64,000 nucleotides of DNA from NCBI GenBank assembly GCA_945643635.1, contig CALZFC010000033.1, positions 4,352,001 through 4,416,000 on the forward strand, in the 5' to 3' direction. The stretch is from Allodiplogaster sudhausi. Lineage: Eukaryota; Nematoda; Chromadorea; Rhabditida; Diplogasteridae. The notes beneath the pieces were generated by a model. The model was not told the DNA's origin, ran no database searches, and was given only the letters and a program-made list of their open reading frames with translations. Position numbers and translations under genes: made by a program. The first letter of the stretch is position 1; every line of letters starts with the position of its first letter. This document shows positions 1 to 11,800 of the stretch, piece by piece.

Positions 1-18
1 GAAGAGAGAGGGGGGGAG

Positions 19-166
19 TGAATGAAAAGGAAGAGAGAAAACATTCTAAAAATCACGAATTAACTTTGTACTAGAGATGAGCCAGAGCACAATATCAATT
101 TTCTCTTTTGGATGGCCAATGACTGATTAACGGGAAAGTCATGTTCTGCTATTTTCTTATTTTGCA
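19..166. repeat. Segment A, copy 1 of a ~145-bp direct repeat
   Basis: This AT-rich segment (core 'aatcacgaattaactttgta' to 'ttattttgca') is repeated almost exactly at 1194-1338. The two copies flank segment B, giving an A-B-A layout. Copy 1 runs straight into B, and copy 2 runs into unique DNA. No coding signal was seen. Confidence 0.85.
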
Positions 167-609
167 GCAACCGACAGAGCCAATTCACTCCATTACGGAC
201 TCTCTGCTCAAAGATGCCCTCTGGCGATTGAGAAGAAGAATAAGGGACATCCTTGGACCTCCCCTCTCCTGTCGCCTTATTAGACCCCCCCCCCCCCCAC
301 TAATTAGAACCCCTCCGCCATTTCAGCTCTGCAAATCCCAGCCTATCCATGTGTTTATCTTGCTAGAATAGAATTACTCCGTATATGTTTTTCTCGTCCA
401 AATATAGCTACCCGTTTCTAGAAATGGCTGGGATCTTTGTTTGCGCTTCCATGTACATATAAAAAAATTATTTAAGAATTTAACGCTGAATAATTTTCAC
501 CGTTTTTAGTGGGAAACCTAAGGTAAATATTTATAATAGATTTAGGAATAATGATGTTTTTCATGGTTCATGCTATCAACTTTCTCTGTCAGTCTCACGC
601 TTTTTCGTG

Positions 610-658
<49 letters not shown>

Positions 659-1198
659 GCTCTCTCTTTCTCTCGCTCACTCCCAATCTCTCTCTATCTC
701 TCTCTATTCCACTCTTCCGGCCAGTGGAATTTGAAGGATCCGTAAAACTGGGTATCTGATTTCACAGAATCTCGAAAACAGCTAGCAACATTCTTCTCCG
801 AGAATGGGGAGTAAATTGGAATTGGTATGTGAAATGCCTTCGATGCAGAAAGATTTCTTGACAAGATATGCTATCCGTTTCCCTCTTCTGACTGTTATGT
901 CTCTCTCTCATCTCTCTTACTCTCTCTCTCTCTCTTTCTCTCTCTCTCGTTCTCTCTCGCCTAAATTTAAACGCTGGTTCTAGCGGTCGTCTCTCGCGAA
1001 TGTTTAGCTACCGTAATTTCATGCTCGACTGAACTCTAATAGAATATGCCCGAGAGCTGTCTGCACTGCTTGCGTGATTTGGTGATGTGGAAGAGATTGG
1101 ACGAGAGGGAGCAGAAGAGATGGAGAGGAGACAGAGAGAGAGAGAGAGAGAAAGAGAGCGAGAGAGAGAGAGAGAAAGAGAGCGAGAGAGAGAGTGAA
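164..1198. repeat. Segment B, ~1-kb duplicated block (partner at 23513-24560)
   Basis: The block begins at the shared 'tgcagcaaccgacagag', includes a ~16-base C run near 285-300, CT tracts at 618-706 and 901-958, and ends in a GA tract at about 1130-1196. It matches 23513-24560 in the same orientation with only a few substitutions (for example ctctggcg vs ctcgggcg) and microsatellite length changes, so the duplication is recent or partly an assembly artefact. The short open frames in it are low-complexity, and I see no gene. Confidence 0.85.
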
Positions 1199-1338
1199 AA
1201 GTAAGAGAGAAAATATTCTAAAAATCACGAATTAACTTTGTACTAGAGATGAGCCAGAGCACAATATCAATTTTCTCTTTTGGATGGCCAATGACTGATT
1301 AACGGGAAAGTCATGTTCTGCTATTTTCTTATTTTGCA
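1194..1338. repeat. Segment A, copy 2
   Basis: Near-identical to 19-166 and in the same orientation. It ends at 'ttattttgca' and then enters unique sequence just downstream of the 3' end of the fibrinogen-domain gene. Confidence 0.85.
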
Positions 1339-1437
1339 TATTATCAGTCAAATTCCTTCCGTGTACATCTTTTCTTCTGTCACTTGATGAATCCACAATT
1401 ATTTTTTATCAATGAGCATCGAAATTCGCTCAAACAA

Positions 1438-2845
1438 TCAGCACTTGTAATCCGCTGGCCGTATCCACATAAAGGCCTTGCGAAGTGGTTCTTTATTCCA
1501 GGTGAGACCGCGGCGGACGCTAACATAGTCGACGAAATCTGCCCTTGACTCGCAGTTGCTGGGCGGCGCATTCAGATTCGAAGATGAGAAGCCTCTGCAG
1601 ATTTATGGACAGATGTACTTATTAGGAAATATATTTTCATGGACAAATAGTTTTTTTTACTATACAGAGAGTGCATCTCAGTCTACAAATTAATTTCAAT
1701 TTTACATTTAAAAAAACCAACGATTTCTCATCGAACCACCATCCGCTGCTCGGGACACGAATGTCCATTGGAAGAGAAGCAGAAGGAGCAGATGAATATC
1801 TTGAAGCACACCATCCTGGAACAGGTTTTTTGAGAGTTATAATGAAAATATTATATAATTTAAGGCATTTATTTCATTTTTGCTGTCCATTGTAATCGCG
1901 GTTCTCTGAGTCTCATGCTCTCTCGCCATTGTGTCAGGCAAAAGGCGCGAATTAAAAAGTGAATTTTTAGAGTTTTAAAATATAAAACTATTTGTAAAAG
2001 AAAATGTCCAACTCGGATCGCGATAGTCTGCGCGATCGACGTAGCCGAAAGGAGGGCCGACCGCGCTGACGTCCCACGACAACCAGCCGTCTCGCTTGCT
2101 GCGCTCCCTCTCGCTGCCAGTGCATTCCTATTATGGAATCGTGGCGTCATCTAATTTTTTTTTTTACAATTATTTGTCTTGTCTTTTATCACAGTCAACC
2201 TAAACAACGTTAATCATTCACTAACTACCAAAATATATAAAATATAAATAAAAGTGGAAGTGTGCTAACATTAGTCATGTTAACACGGTAGTCAGCGATC
2301 TTGTCGAGCACGGAAAATGTTCGGTAGACGCATTCCGTCTTGGTGCTGTCGCAACGAGTGAGTTCCACTCTCAGGCTAAATTTTAGCGAAATTGTAGCTA
2401 AATTCTAGATAAATCGTTGTTCCGCCCACTCTTCGGGCAGTTCAGCGCAAAGCTTACTACTTGTTGAGAATTCCTTTATTATATGCTACCATTTTAATGA
2501 CAGCCTGACATTCCTTATTCCGAATATAAAGTGAAAGTTAGTCTAAACCTGAACGCGTTTACAGTGGTGATGGCAGAAAGGATGTCGAGTCCAATCCAGA
2601 CGTCCTTCTTCTCCGGATCGCCGAATCCACGGACGTAGTCTGTGAAGGTGTTCGTGCGACAACTCGATGAGCCCTGTTCAACAGACACAATCTCGGAATT
2701 GAAAGGGGGCTGGGCAGAGAGGAAAGAAGACCAGGAAGCTGCTGCTGATGAGCGTCCAGCCGCCGCAATCTGTTTCCATGTCGCACCTCACGCGAACCAC
2801 CATGTCCGATTTCGCATAAGGCATAATTCTTCAATTGATTAGTCT
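1438..2845 (-). other. Fibrinogen C-terminal (FReD) exons of the mosaic gene
   Basis: The exons read CDMETDCGGWTLI, then (after a 53-nt intron) GSSSCRTNTFTDYV and FGDPEKKDVWIGLD, then LRVELTRCDSTKTECVYR (about 2275-2376), FGYVDRADYRDP (about 2000-2125), RWCASRYS...SSGWWFDE (about 1740-1826), and finally AFMWIRPADYKC plus stop (1438-1594). These are the landmark motifs of fibrinogen-related domains: CDM.t.gGGWT, the Y..GFG..WiGL block, CA...GWWF and MkIRP. Joins are in phase. The Cys normally found just after GWWF.. is not in the usual place (WWFDEKSGFSSSNLNA), so one disulfide may be rearranged. Confidence 0.85.
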
Positions 2846-5800
2846 AAGATAACAAATGAAATAACTTACAAATATGTATGTACAATGTCTATCTAAAGGA
2901 GCATGAAAAAACCGTGCTCTACTTAAAGTCCCTGACACTTTAGAGCTCTCGCCTTGTATCAGGCAAAAATGCTCAACTTCAAAATCAAGTTTTGGGCTCT
3001 TTGGAACGGGCACAAAGAAGAAATCCACATATAAATGACGTACTCGTAGACGCCAGATTTAGTGATATTGTGATATTTCTTGAGCGCGGAGCAGTCCGTT
3101 CTCGGCGTAAATAGACTACAGGTCGGGCCGGACCAGTTGTTGTTGCAGTCACACGAAGTCGCACCGGAGCCGCTTACTCAAAATGAGAACAATGATCATT
3201 CTCTTCTGGCTAATTACCACTTGAAATGATTTTTTAATGATATAAATACAATTAGAGTAAAAAGAGCATGGCGCTGACTTCGGTCGGTCACACACTTTCC
3301 TCTGCCCTCGTGCTCACCGCACCGCTTCTTGCAGTCTTCTCTCGGCTTGCATGCTTTCCCATCGCCCTGTTCGGTAAGCAACTCTTAGTATAAGAATGCC
3401 AATCGGCTACTCTAACAACATTATCATTCTTCTTTGAATGACGTTATCATACTTCAGAAACCATTGTATTTTTTTGGACTAAGTAACTCTACCAGTCTTG
3501 TCACATCTTAATCTATGTAAATAGACAATTAATATATAAATATATCATTATGTCGATGCCCTAACCTCGAAGCCTTCCTTGCATACACACCGCCTCTCCC
3601 CTTCCACTGCCAGGCACTCCGAATTTGGAGAGCAGCTCAACGGCTGAATTCAAAATATTCTTTTATTAAACCATTTTATCCCATAATGAAAATCATAAAG
3701 AGCTGAATCGAAACAACGGGCCGTTGAACTGATCTTGTGCCTCGTGCACGTGTAATTCAGTTTGCAGTCGGACGACAGCCACGCTTTTCCCTCTGGAACA
3801 ATGTGTCCTATCGTACAATAATCTTCTAACAATACAAAAATTTGAGACAAAATCGCAAGCCCATGGAATAATAAATCTCTCTATCTTTTATAGTTGATCT
3901 ACACTCTGAGCGTGACCTACCGGGATAAGCTCCGCTCTCATCGTTGCAGCCGCACTTCTCCTTGCGAATGCAAGCGAGGTCGCTCTGCGAGTCGTCGCGG
4001 ACGAAGCCGATGTCACATGCGCAGCCCGGCGCGCACTCTACACAGCTCTTTCGGTTAAAAAATTCACTTTCAAAAATAAACAGAAACCACCTTCCTTGCA
4101 ATCCCTCACTCCCTCCGGAGAAGAGCACGTTCTATCGCAAGCTGTTCCGCACTTCTTGAAAGAAGCATTCGGCGGACACGATGGCTGAAATTAGAAATTA
4201 TTTAATGAAAAAGAACACTGTCATGGAATCGTCAGGCTGGTCGTTGTAGGACCCCATGATGTTTGAACAGACCCACCGTGCAATTGGCGAGTGGATCAGT
4301 TTGCCAGTTGTCCAAGTTGATGGCTGAGTGTTGTTCGTAATTCACAAAGAAATTTTTTTTATTTTTTTTTTAAATAAAATTTCAAACGCATATTTCGCTC
4401 TAAGTTAAAAAATTGAATTAATTCTTATTGACAGGTAGACTTTGCTTGGCACTCCTCAGCGAAAGTGTTGAGACGAGCACACTTTTGCTCGGGCATCCTG
4501 AACACACAGCGCAGATAGTTCAGAACTATTAGCACGCTGCTGATAATTCAGTTTGATAGTTCGCCCTGGCATAACTATCATGTCATCCGGCGATTAACTA
4601 TTCGGGCCAAAGCGAACTATTGCCAGGTTTCTCGGCAATAGTTCAATTCGGTTGCAGCACCATTAGACTATTGAGAGGTTTTTAATGTATTCGAATGACT
4701 TTTCCCTTCCATTCTTCTTTCAAATGCTTCCCCGCGGTTTGTATCTTCAACACATTGGTGATTACAGTTAACATGATTTTATTTTCAAAAATAAACGCGA
4801 AATTATTTCATAATAATTACAGAATAATCATTTTTATTCAATCATTAGCAGTCACAATCCTAGAAATACTCACAAGATGACCAGCTTGAAATGTAAAACC
4901 TAATAAATAAATGGCACATGAAAGGTATACGAATCCTTAATGGAACAGACGATCCGGTTAAAGTGGTTAATTCGAAAAAAAAACCAATCTTACATGTAAT
5001 CCACACGGTGATTTGATAAAATATTAATAAATACATAGCATATGAAATACACAGAAATCCTTGATGGAACAAGATGAACCGTTTAGGCTATTAAATAGAA
5101 AAGCAATCCTACATGTAATTTACAAGTATTTGAGTTTGGCGTAAAAAAGAATAGTAAAGGGATGAGAGTGGGAGTGTATGAGTGAACCTAATTCTCAGCA
5201 GATTCCAGAGAAGTCAGCAGTCGCTTCGCAGCCTCCGTGAGCCGGACATTCTTGAAGCCCAGCAAATGAGAGAGCAGCTCCATCTCTGACTTCACTGCCG
5301 GCGCGTAGCTCATGTTGAAGAGGCTGTAGACAGCGAGAAGCACGAGCAGAGCGGTTGTCAAATCACCAGGCACCTAAATAGGATGCAACCATTACACTTA
5401 GTCGTCACTAAATACCGTAATCCTTCAAGTAAAGTATGGTAAGGGATGCGAAGGAAATGAAGCGAACATTTTTCATACCGTATTCAAAGAACTGAGCAAG
5501 TTGTATGGTCATCTTGTTCGGGAATATTAGCGTGCTTACTATGCATAATTTTTTCTCCAAAACACTGCTCATACACTGACCGTCACGTCGCGCCCTTCGA
5601 CTGCCACATAGTACGTCTGCTTGGCGTCACCGTACGTGAAGATCACCGGCTGGGTGATTCCAGCTTCCTTAAGCCGCATCATGGCTCCGCCCGCTGTGTG
5701 CTCAGGCTACAAAAAAAGAAGCATTCTTTTATTGTTATGTTACTGGAACGGCAATAAAGAAGAAAAGAATGGAAAACACGGAAATGAAATAAAAATGAGT

Positions 5801-8800
5801 GGATTGGCTACATAGCCTTTAAGCAGTGAAATATCTTTTTCTTTTACAAATTAAGAACATACCGGGAAGGACGTGACGATGTTAACCGATCTGCCGACAT
5901 CCTTGTTCTTGTTCTTCGGGAAGCACGCGAGCAAGTTTAGCAGACCATCAAGACTGGCGTGATCTATAACTGGATTGATAATATGTGAATAATTTGAAAA
6001 GAAAAAATATAAAAAAGTAAAGTGAGGGAAAAAGGATTCTTTTGGTGAACCTCTAACCTCCGAGATGAGCCGGAATGTAGTTCGCCTTCTTAACCTCGTC
6101 CTGCTTCTCCACGGAAAGGAGTCGTCTAGCCAAGCACTCGATCTTGGGCAATGCAAGTGAAGTCCACCGCCTCGCGAACTCATCACTCGTGACACCTTGA
6201 GCTGCGCAGAAGTCAGCCAGAACCTGAACAGAAATATGTTTCATAATTAATTGAGAAAAGGGATGCGACAAGGAATGAACTACTTTTATCGAAGACTTCA
6301 AAAATGTCGCATAATCAGGCGATAAAAAATACTAACAACTTCTCACTTGGCCAGGATGTTGTACCTCTCGAATGAGATCGGCGCAGGGTTGACTCGGCAG
6401 AACGACATCCGCGAATCTCTAAAGGAAGTGGATACTTGGTAATGCAGAAAGAGTAGCTACTACAAAGATATAATGTCGGTACTGACTTCACAAACAACTT
6501 GAAGTGAAGTAAAAGAAAATAAAAGAGATGTAGTAACCTCGTTCGCCGAAGAACTTCTAGATGTTCTGCAGAATGCACGGGGAGTGAGTTGACCTTCTGT
6601 GAAGGAGTTAAGTTAGAAACATCATTAGAATCAAATAAACCGTACTTTGGTCATAATAATATGAAAGTGGTACAAGTATAAAAATGTGAGAATTTTAAAA
6701 ACATTGAAACGTACATGGAGATCTTGTGCTGTCTCCGGCTCGCACTGGAATCCGACCATCTTGGTGTGCTTGGTGTAAGGCCTTGGCTGGTAGAAACCGT
6801 CATGTTTCAGTCGCTGTTGAGTCTGTCGCAGGTGGACCTCCAGGCACGCACGATTCGTTCCAACGAATGTATTCTGAAGAAACATTTTAAGAACAGTATT
6901 TTTCGAAATCCTGTTCCTAATAAAATAAATAATATGGATTCAATAAAAAGAAATACTATATAAAAAGGAATCCAAACCGCATTCACGGTCGGGTACTCCG
7001 AGAAGAGGTTGTGGACGAAGGATCGAGTCTCGTGAAGGGCCGGGGCGAACTGTCTACAAATGAATCGGTTCTGTCTTCGGCAATCTTAGAAAATAGGTTT
7101 AAAAAAAATTTAAAGTTGTAATAAAATGGGCAAAAAAAGATATCATTTAAGGAGGAATGCCATTGTATACTGTTCAATTGGCTGACTTGTTGCTGTACGC
7201 GAGGAGGTAGTTGGTTATCTTTCTTTTCACGTAGCAGCGATCCGTGTTCACTTCGCACAGCATATAAGACTCGTCGTTCTCCAGCTTCTCCAGGATAGCT
7301 CTACCGCGCACATCCACGAGCACATCACGGAGCTTCGTGTTCGCCAGCTTCTCGTTCAATGGAAATTCTACTGAAACTGAAATGCAATTTTAGTATTTCA
7401 TAGTGCCGTATTTAAAGACATGTAAATGTGAACTCTTTTTGAATATGCATATTATCTCAATTGATCAATTAAACTAGAGGATACTAAAAATATTCACATT
7501 ATGAAAGAAGCTATGAGCAAGAATCAAGTACCTGGGCTTCGTGAGGGTGTCCTCGGTGGTTGATTGAGCTGGCTCGGCTCGTTGGCGACTCGTGGCTTCA
7601 GCGGCGGGGACAAGTCACTTTCTACAACATCCAGAAATTTTTTTAATTAAAGGAGAAGTTATATCTGATATATTGTTTTATGGACGTATTTCTATTAGCA
7701 TCAGTCCAAAACATACTGCTGAAAAGTTTGAAACATTTATGTATACTTGTTAGAAAGTTATAAGCTCGCGAAATGTGGCTGAGCCAAATTTTTTTTTACT
7801 GTAGCTGTTAGCCACCCTCCGATTTCACACGCTCTCTAGCCCGCAAATGGTTCCTATATACTACGGTAGCATCATTCAGTGCACGGTTCCTTTAAAGGAT
7901 AGCAACAATACCGTCAGGTTTAATACCCATATCAAGTGTTTATGAATATATGCTATAACAAATGGAAATACAAACCTTTCTCAGCTTCAGCTGACACTGT
8001 TCTGACGCTTCTCATCCAGGCCGGAGTCCCCGCATCTAGGCGACCTTCATCAGGAGAGGAGCGCTCTTCCTCCACTGAAAAAATTGTAGTTTCGACTCAT
8101 AAGTTTACTATCCTCAACATCACTTAATCTGTCTATTACAGAAAATAATGATAGATAAATAAATATAAACAAGTCAGCAAAATAAGTAACATTTGCGGGG
8201 ATGCCCTGTGGATCGTAGTCATCGAAGAGATCTGGATGGGCGGAGCTCGTCTTCACCACAACTTAAAATTGAAAGAAGACGACTAAGAAATAAGTTGTAT
8301 TGTGATATTATGCCAATTAAATAAAAAATTTCAACAATTCACAACCTTCATTCAGGACGAAGCCGGGAGATTCCCCTTGGGACTTTCCTGGCACGCAACT
8401 GGCGTTCTATAGATGAAAGAAAATATGCCATACTTTGAGTGTTTTGTTAAAACAAACAAACATTTGTATATATGCATAAGAAAACAAACCTGTAATGACC
8501 GTGTCATGAACGCAGTGTAGTGATTGGTGTGTATGAGACCACCAATCGCTCTAATCGGGCCGAACAAAGTGTCCATGAAGAGATCGACGTTGTCGAAACC
8601 GAGTGGGGCAGAGACAGACAACGCATGGCTGCGGAGATCGTCCAGAGTTTCCGCCTCAACTTCACCGCGGAATGCCTCAGTAGATTCGGTGCCCACTTGA
8701 AGAATCACGACGAGGAACATCTGAAGAAATTAAATTTGAGCTGTGTTTACGAGAAACGTCATTTTAACGGACTCTTTTTGTGTTGCATATTGCGAAATGT

Positions 8801-11800
8801 GCAAATTAAGAAAATATGAATTCACGTAATTGCTATAATTAGAATATTAGATTAATAGAGTCTCATAATGCTTCTTCAAGGCTCCCCTTTTCACTACGTT
8901 CCTTCTCGCCCATCCTAAGCGGTCTGTCTTCTCTTTTTCATTTCTTTTCAATTGCTAACGATAATAACTTTGGTCATATTTTTTTCACAACGGATTTCAG
9001 GATGCGGTGCGTCGTTGAATCTTGCGAGTTCAGCTGCATCGATGTAGAGGAGCAGAGACTACATTTTCGGGACGAACATCGTGGAGTAAAGGGATTAGTT
9101 TTCCGCTGCTTCTTGTGCCCGACTCGCCATGTTTTCAGCAGGCACGACAATCTAATCAGTCATCAGAGAGCAAAGCATGGTTAGATATATAAACTTATTC
9201 GGCTTAGCTGTAAAGTATTCCACGCTTTCCAGCGGAGCAACACGATGTGGACATGGGAAGTTCAAGAGGAGAGGACGATGATCCTATGCCGGACGCTGAA
9301 AATGCGATGGAATATGGAGATACCGAGCCCGTTCAGCAATCAGATGACGAAGATGGAGACTCGATTGTGTCGGCGAGTAACCTGTCGTCCGACGGAGAGG
9401 AAGAACAACTGGAGACTGGGCTAATGGAAAGGATGGAATCGTTCGTTATGACTTTATCGTCTGCTCCCACCATCCGCGAATGTGACGTCGACGACGTCGT
9501 GGACATGTTGTGCGACATACTCGCTAATGTACGTCAACTGAGCGAAACGGAGTGCTCAAAGGCACTCGAGCAAATGAAGAGGCTTCGTACAGCAAGGGGA
9601 CGAAAGTCTCAGATGCGAGACATGAGAGGCTACGTCGAACCGACCGAATTCCGAATGGGTACTTACAGCGAGGTGGTGAGGCGCCGTGACGGCACTGTTC
9701 AGCGCGTCGATAAAGAGTGCAAGTTCTACGCGTGCAACTTGCGAGAGACTCTCATCTCGGCCCTTGACCACCAAGACAATTGCTGCAGTTGAAACCAAAT
9801 GATTGCCCTACCCTTCTTGCCTCTCCACTCGACGGTACAAGACACCGAAAAGCTATGACAGATGCCCCAGGGAAACAGCTACTTCCCCTTGTCGCGTATT
9901 GGGATGACATAGCTCCTGCTAATAACCTACATCAGACTTCCACGGTTCACTCGGTAACCTGTTTTTACTTCTCGCTTGCCGGCCTCCCTTCATGCGTCTC
10001 ATCTTCTCAGAGATTTAAGTCAGCACTAATTTTATCCATGCTGAAAGATGAGTAAAATTTCTATTCTTCAGATTTCTGTTTGCCATCTCCTATGCTCGCG
10101 ACAACAAGGCCTTCTGCTTTCGGCCACTAATCGAGCATTTCAAGGTTTGTTTGACATTGATGACGTCTGCTGTATTTTTTTTTGGGAAAAGACTATAATG
10201 GATGATATGCAGGAAGAACTGAACGGGCTGTACGAATCGGGCATCGATGCGAACTGGAAAGGAACTCCAAAGAAATTTTTCCCTTATTTGCTGACATTCG
10301 CGGCAGACAACTTGGGACAAAACGAAGCCCGCCAAATAAAGGTTATTTAAAAAGTGGAAATTTTCGTAAATATCGCCATTCAGGCCTGCTTTTCGAAAGG
10401 ATTCCCCTGCCGATTATGCACGACGCCGGTTCAGCAATTTGGTCAGGTGTTCTCCGAGGCGCAATGTGTCATGCGAGATTTGGCCTGGTTTGTCCTTAAT
10501 TTCTTGGTAAGGTGATTTCGGTTGAGAGAGGGAAGAGAGAGAGAGAGAGAGAGAAGGGAGCGAGTGCGTGTAATCCCTCTTCCTTTACAGGTATCAAACT
10601 GCGCAGCCTAATCAGGAAGGTCTGATTGGCGATTGCATACTTAACCTTCTCACTGGCTACCATGTTGCCCTGGATCCCCATATCGACATAGCACACGATG
10701 TTTGTCTACTTAGTCTCATCCCTTCTCTTCTACTCTATAAAATGGATTATTTAGGTCTACGAAGGCGAAGGTAGAAGACTCATAGGCATCTACATTCGTG
10801 CGCTGATGCGGGCCGGTCATACTCTGGATAGCATCAATTGCCGCATCGCCTCATTCGGCTACGGGCCGAACGACGCACCCAATCGGCCTGGTGCGATTCC
10901 AGAGAGCGTGGCCTACGGTAAAGCGGCTGGATCTCAGAAGGCATCTCAAGTTAGACTACTACTTCGGCTTCTGCCCTTTCTGTACCCCCTCTCAGCGATC
11001 AAGTTGTGTTATAAAGTGGTCGACGTTGACATGCCTCCAATTAACTCGGCGAGTGCAGCTCCATCTAAGCCGACCTTCAAAACGCACGTCATGATCCACT
11101 ACGCGAGGTCGGCACGGACTCTGGGTCCCCCATCGCTTTTGTCGACACTACCTTACGAGCAGCTCCATGCAGTGGTAAAGAGGCGCTCCTACGTCACACG
11201 GAACTTTACCAATGTCCCGTTCACTATGAGTGCGCAAGTGCAAAGGATTCAGTGGCTCAAGAGACAGATGCGCGTCCCTGATACAGTGCTCGGTAGCACG
11301 CAAGAATTGCCGCGAGCATCTTTCGGTGCAATTCTGGAATTGCACTTCAATTCTCACACACTGACGTCTGCTTCGTGGATCGAACACTATGGCACGCGCT
11401 ACAGAAAAGGTGACATCGTGGTTCTGCCCGGCTCTCAATCTGCCATTTTCCTGGCTCGGATCGACTGCATTGTGGCAGCAGCATCGGGCTGGAGGCTCGT
11501 CGTCAGGCTGTCTTCTGAACCCGTTGATGATCGCGATCTTCTGGCTCTCCGTTTCCGCATGACCGACAATTCTGCCGTTATCGGCTTCGACGACCTTCTC
11601 ACCCCTCTTCCACTCGATGCCTACGTCGACGGCTCCGAGTTCTGTGTGCTGCAGCGCTGCCTTCTTTCCCATCATTAAGGAGCACAGCCCCAATGTTCAA
11701 TAAATGTTTTGACACAATTTGCCTAAGTATTTACATTAAGGCATACTTTAATCTCTAACTTTTGTTCATTACCAGCTTTTAATTTTTTTAGGAAATTTAA

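Noticed and set aside
2831..3028. Similar 'tctcgcc..tgt.tcaggcaaaa' stretches at ~1925 and ~2950 as a promoter or small RNA
   Set aside because: Both lie in introns of the mosaic gene and look like two diverged copies of an intronic repeat. There was not enough similarity to define ends.
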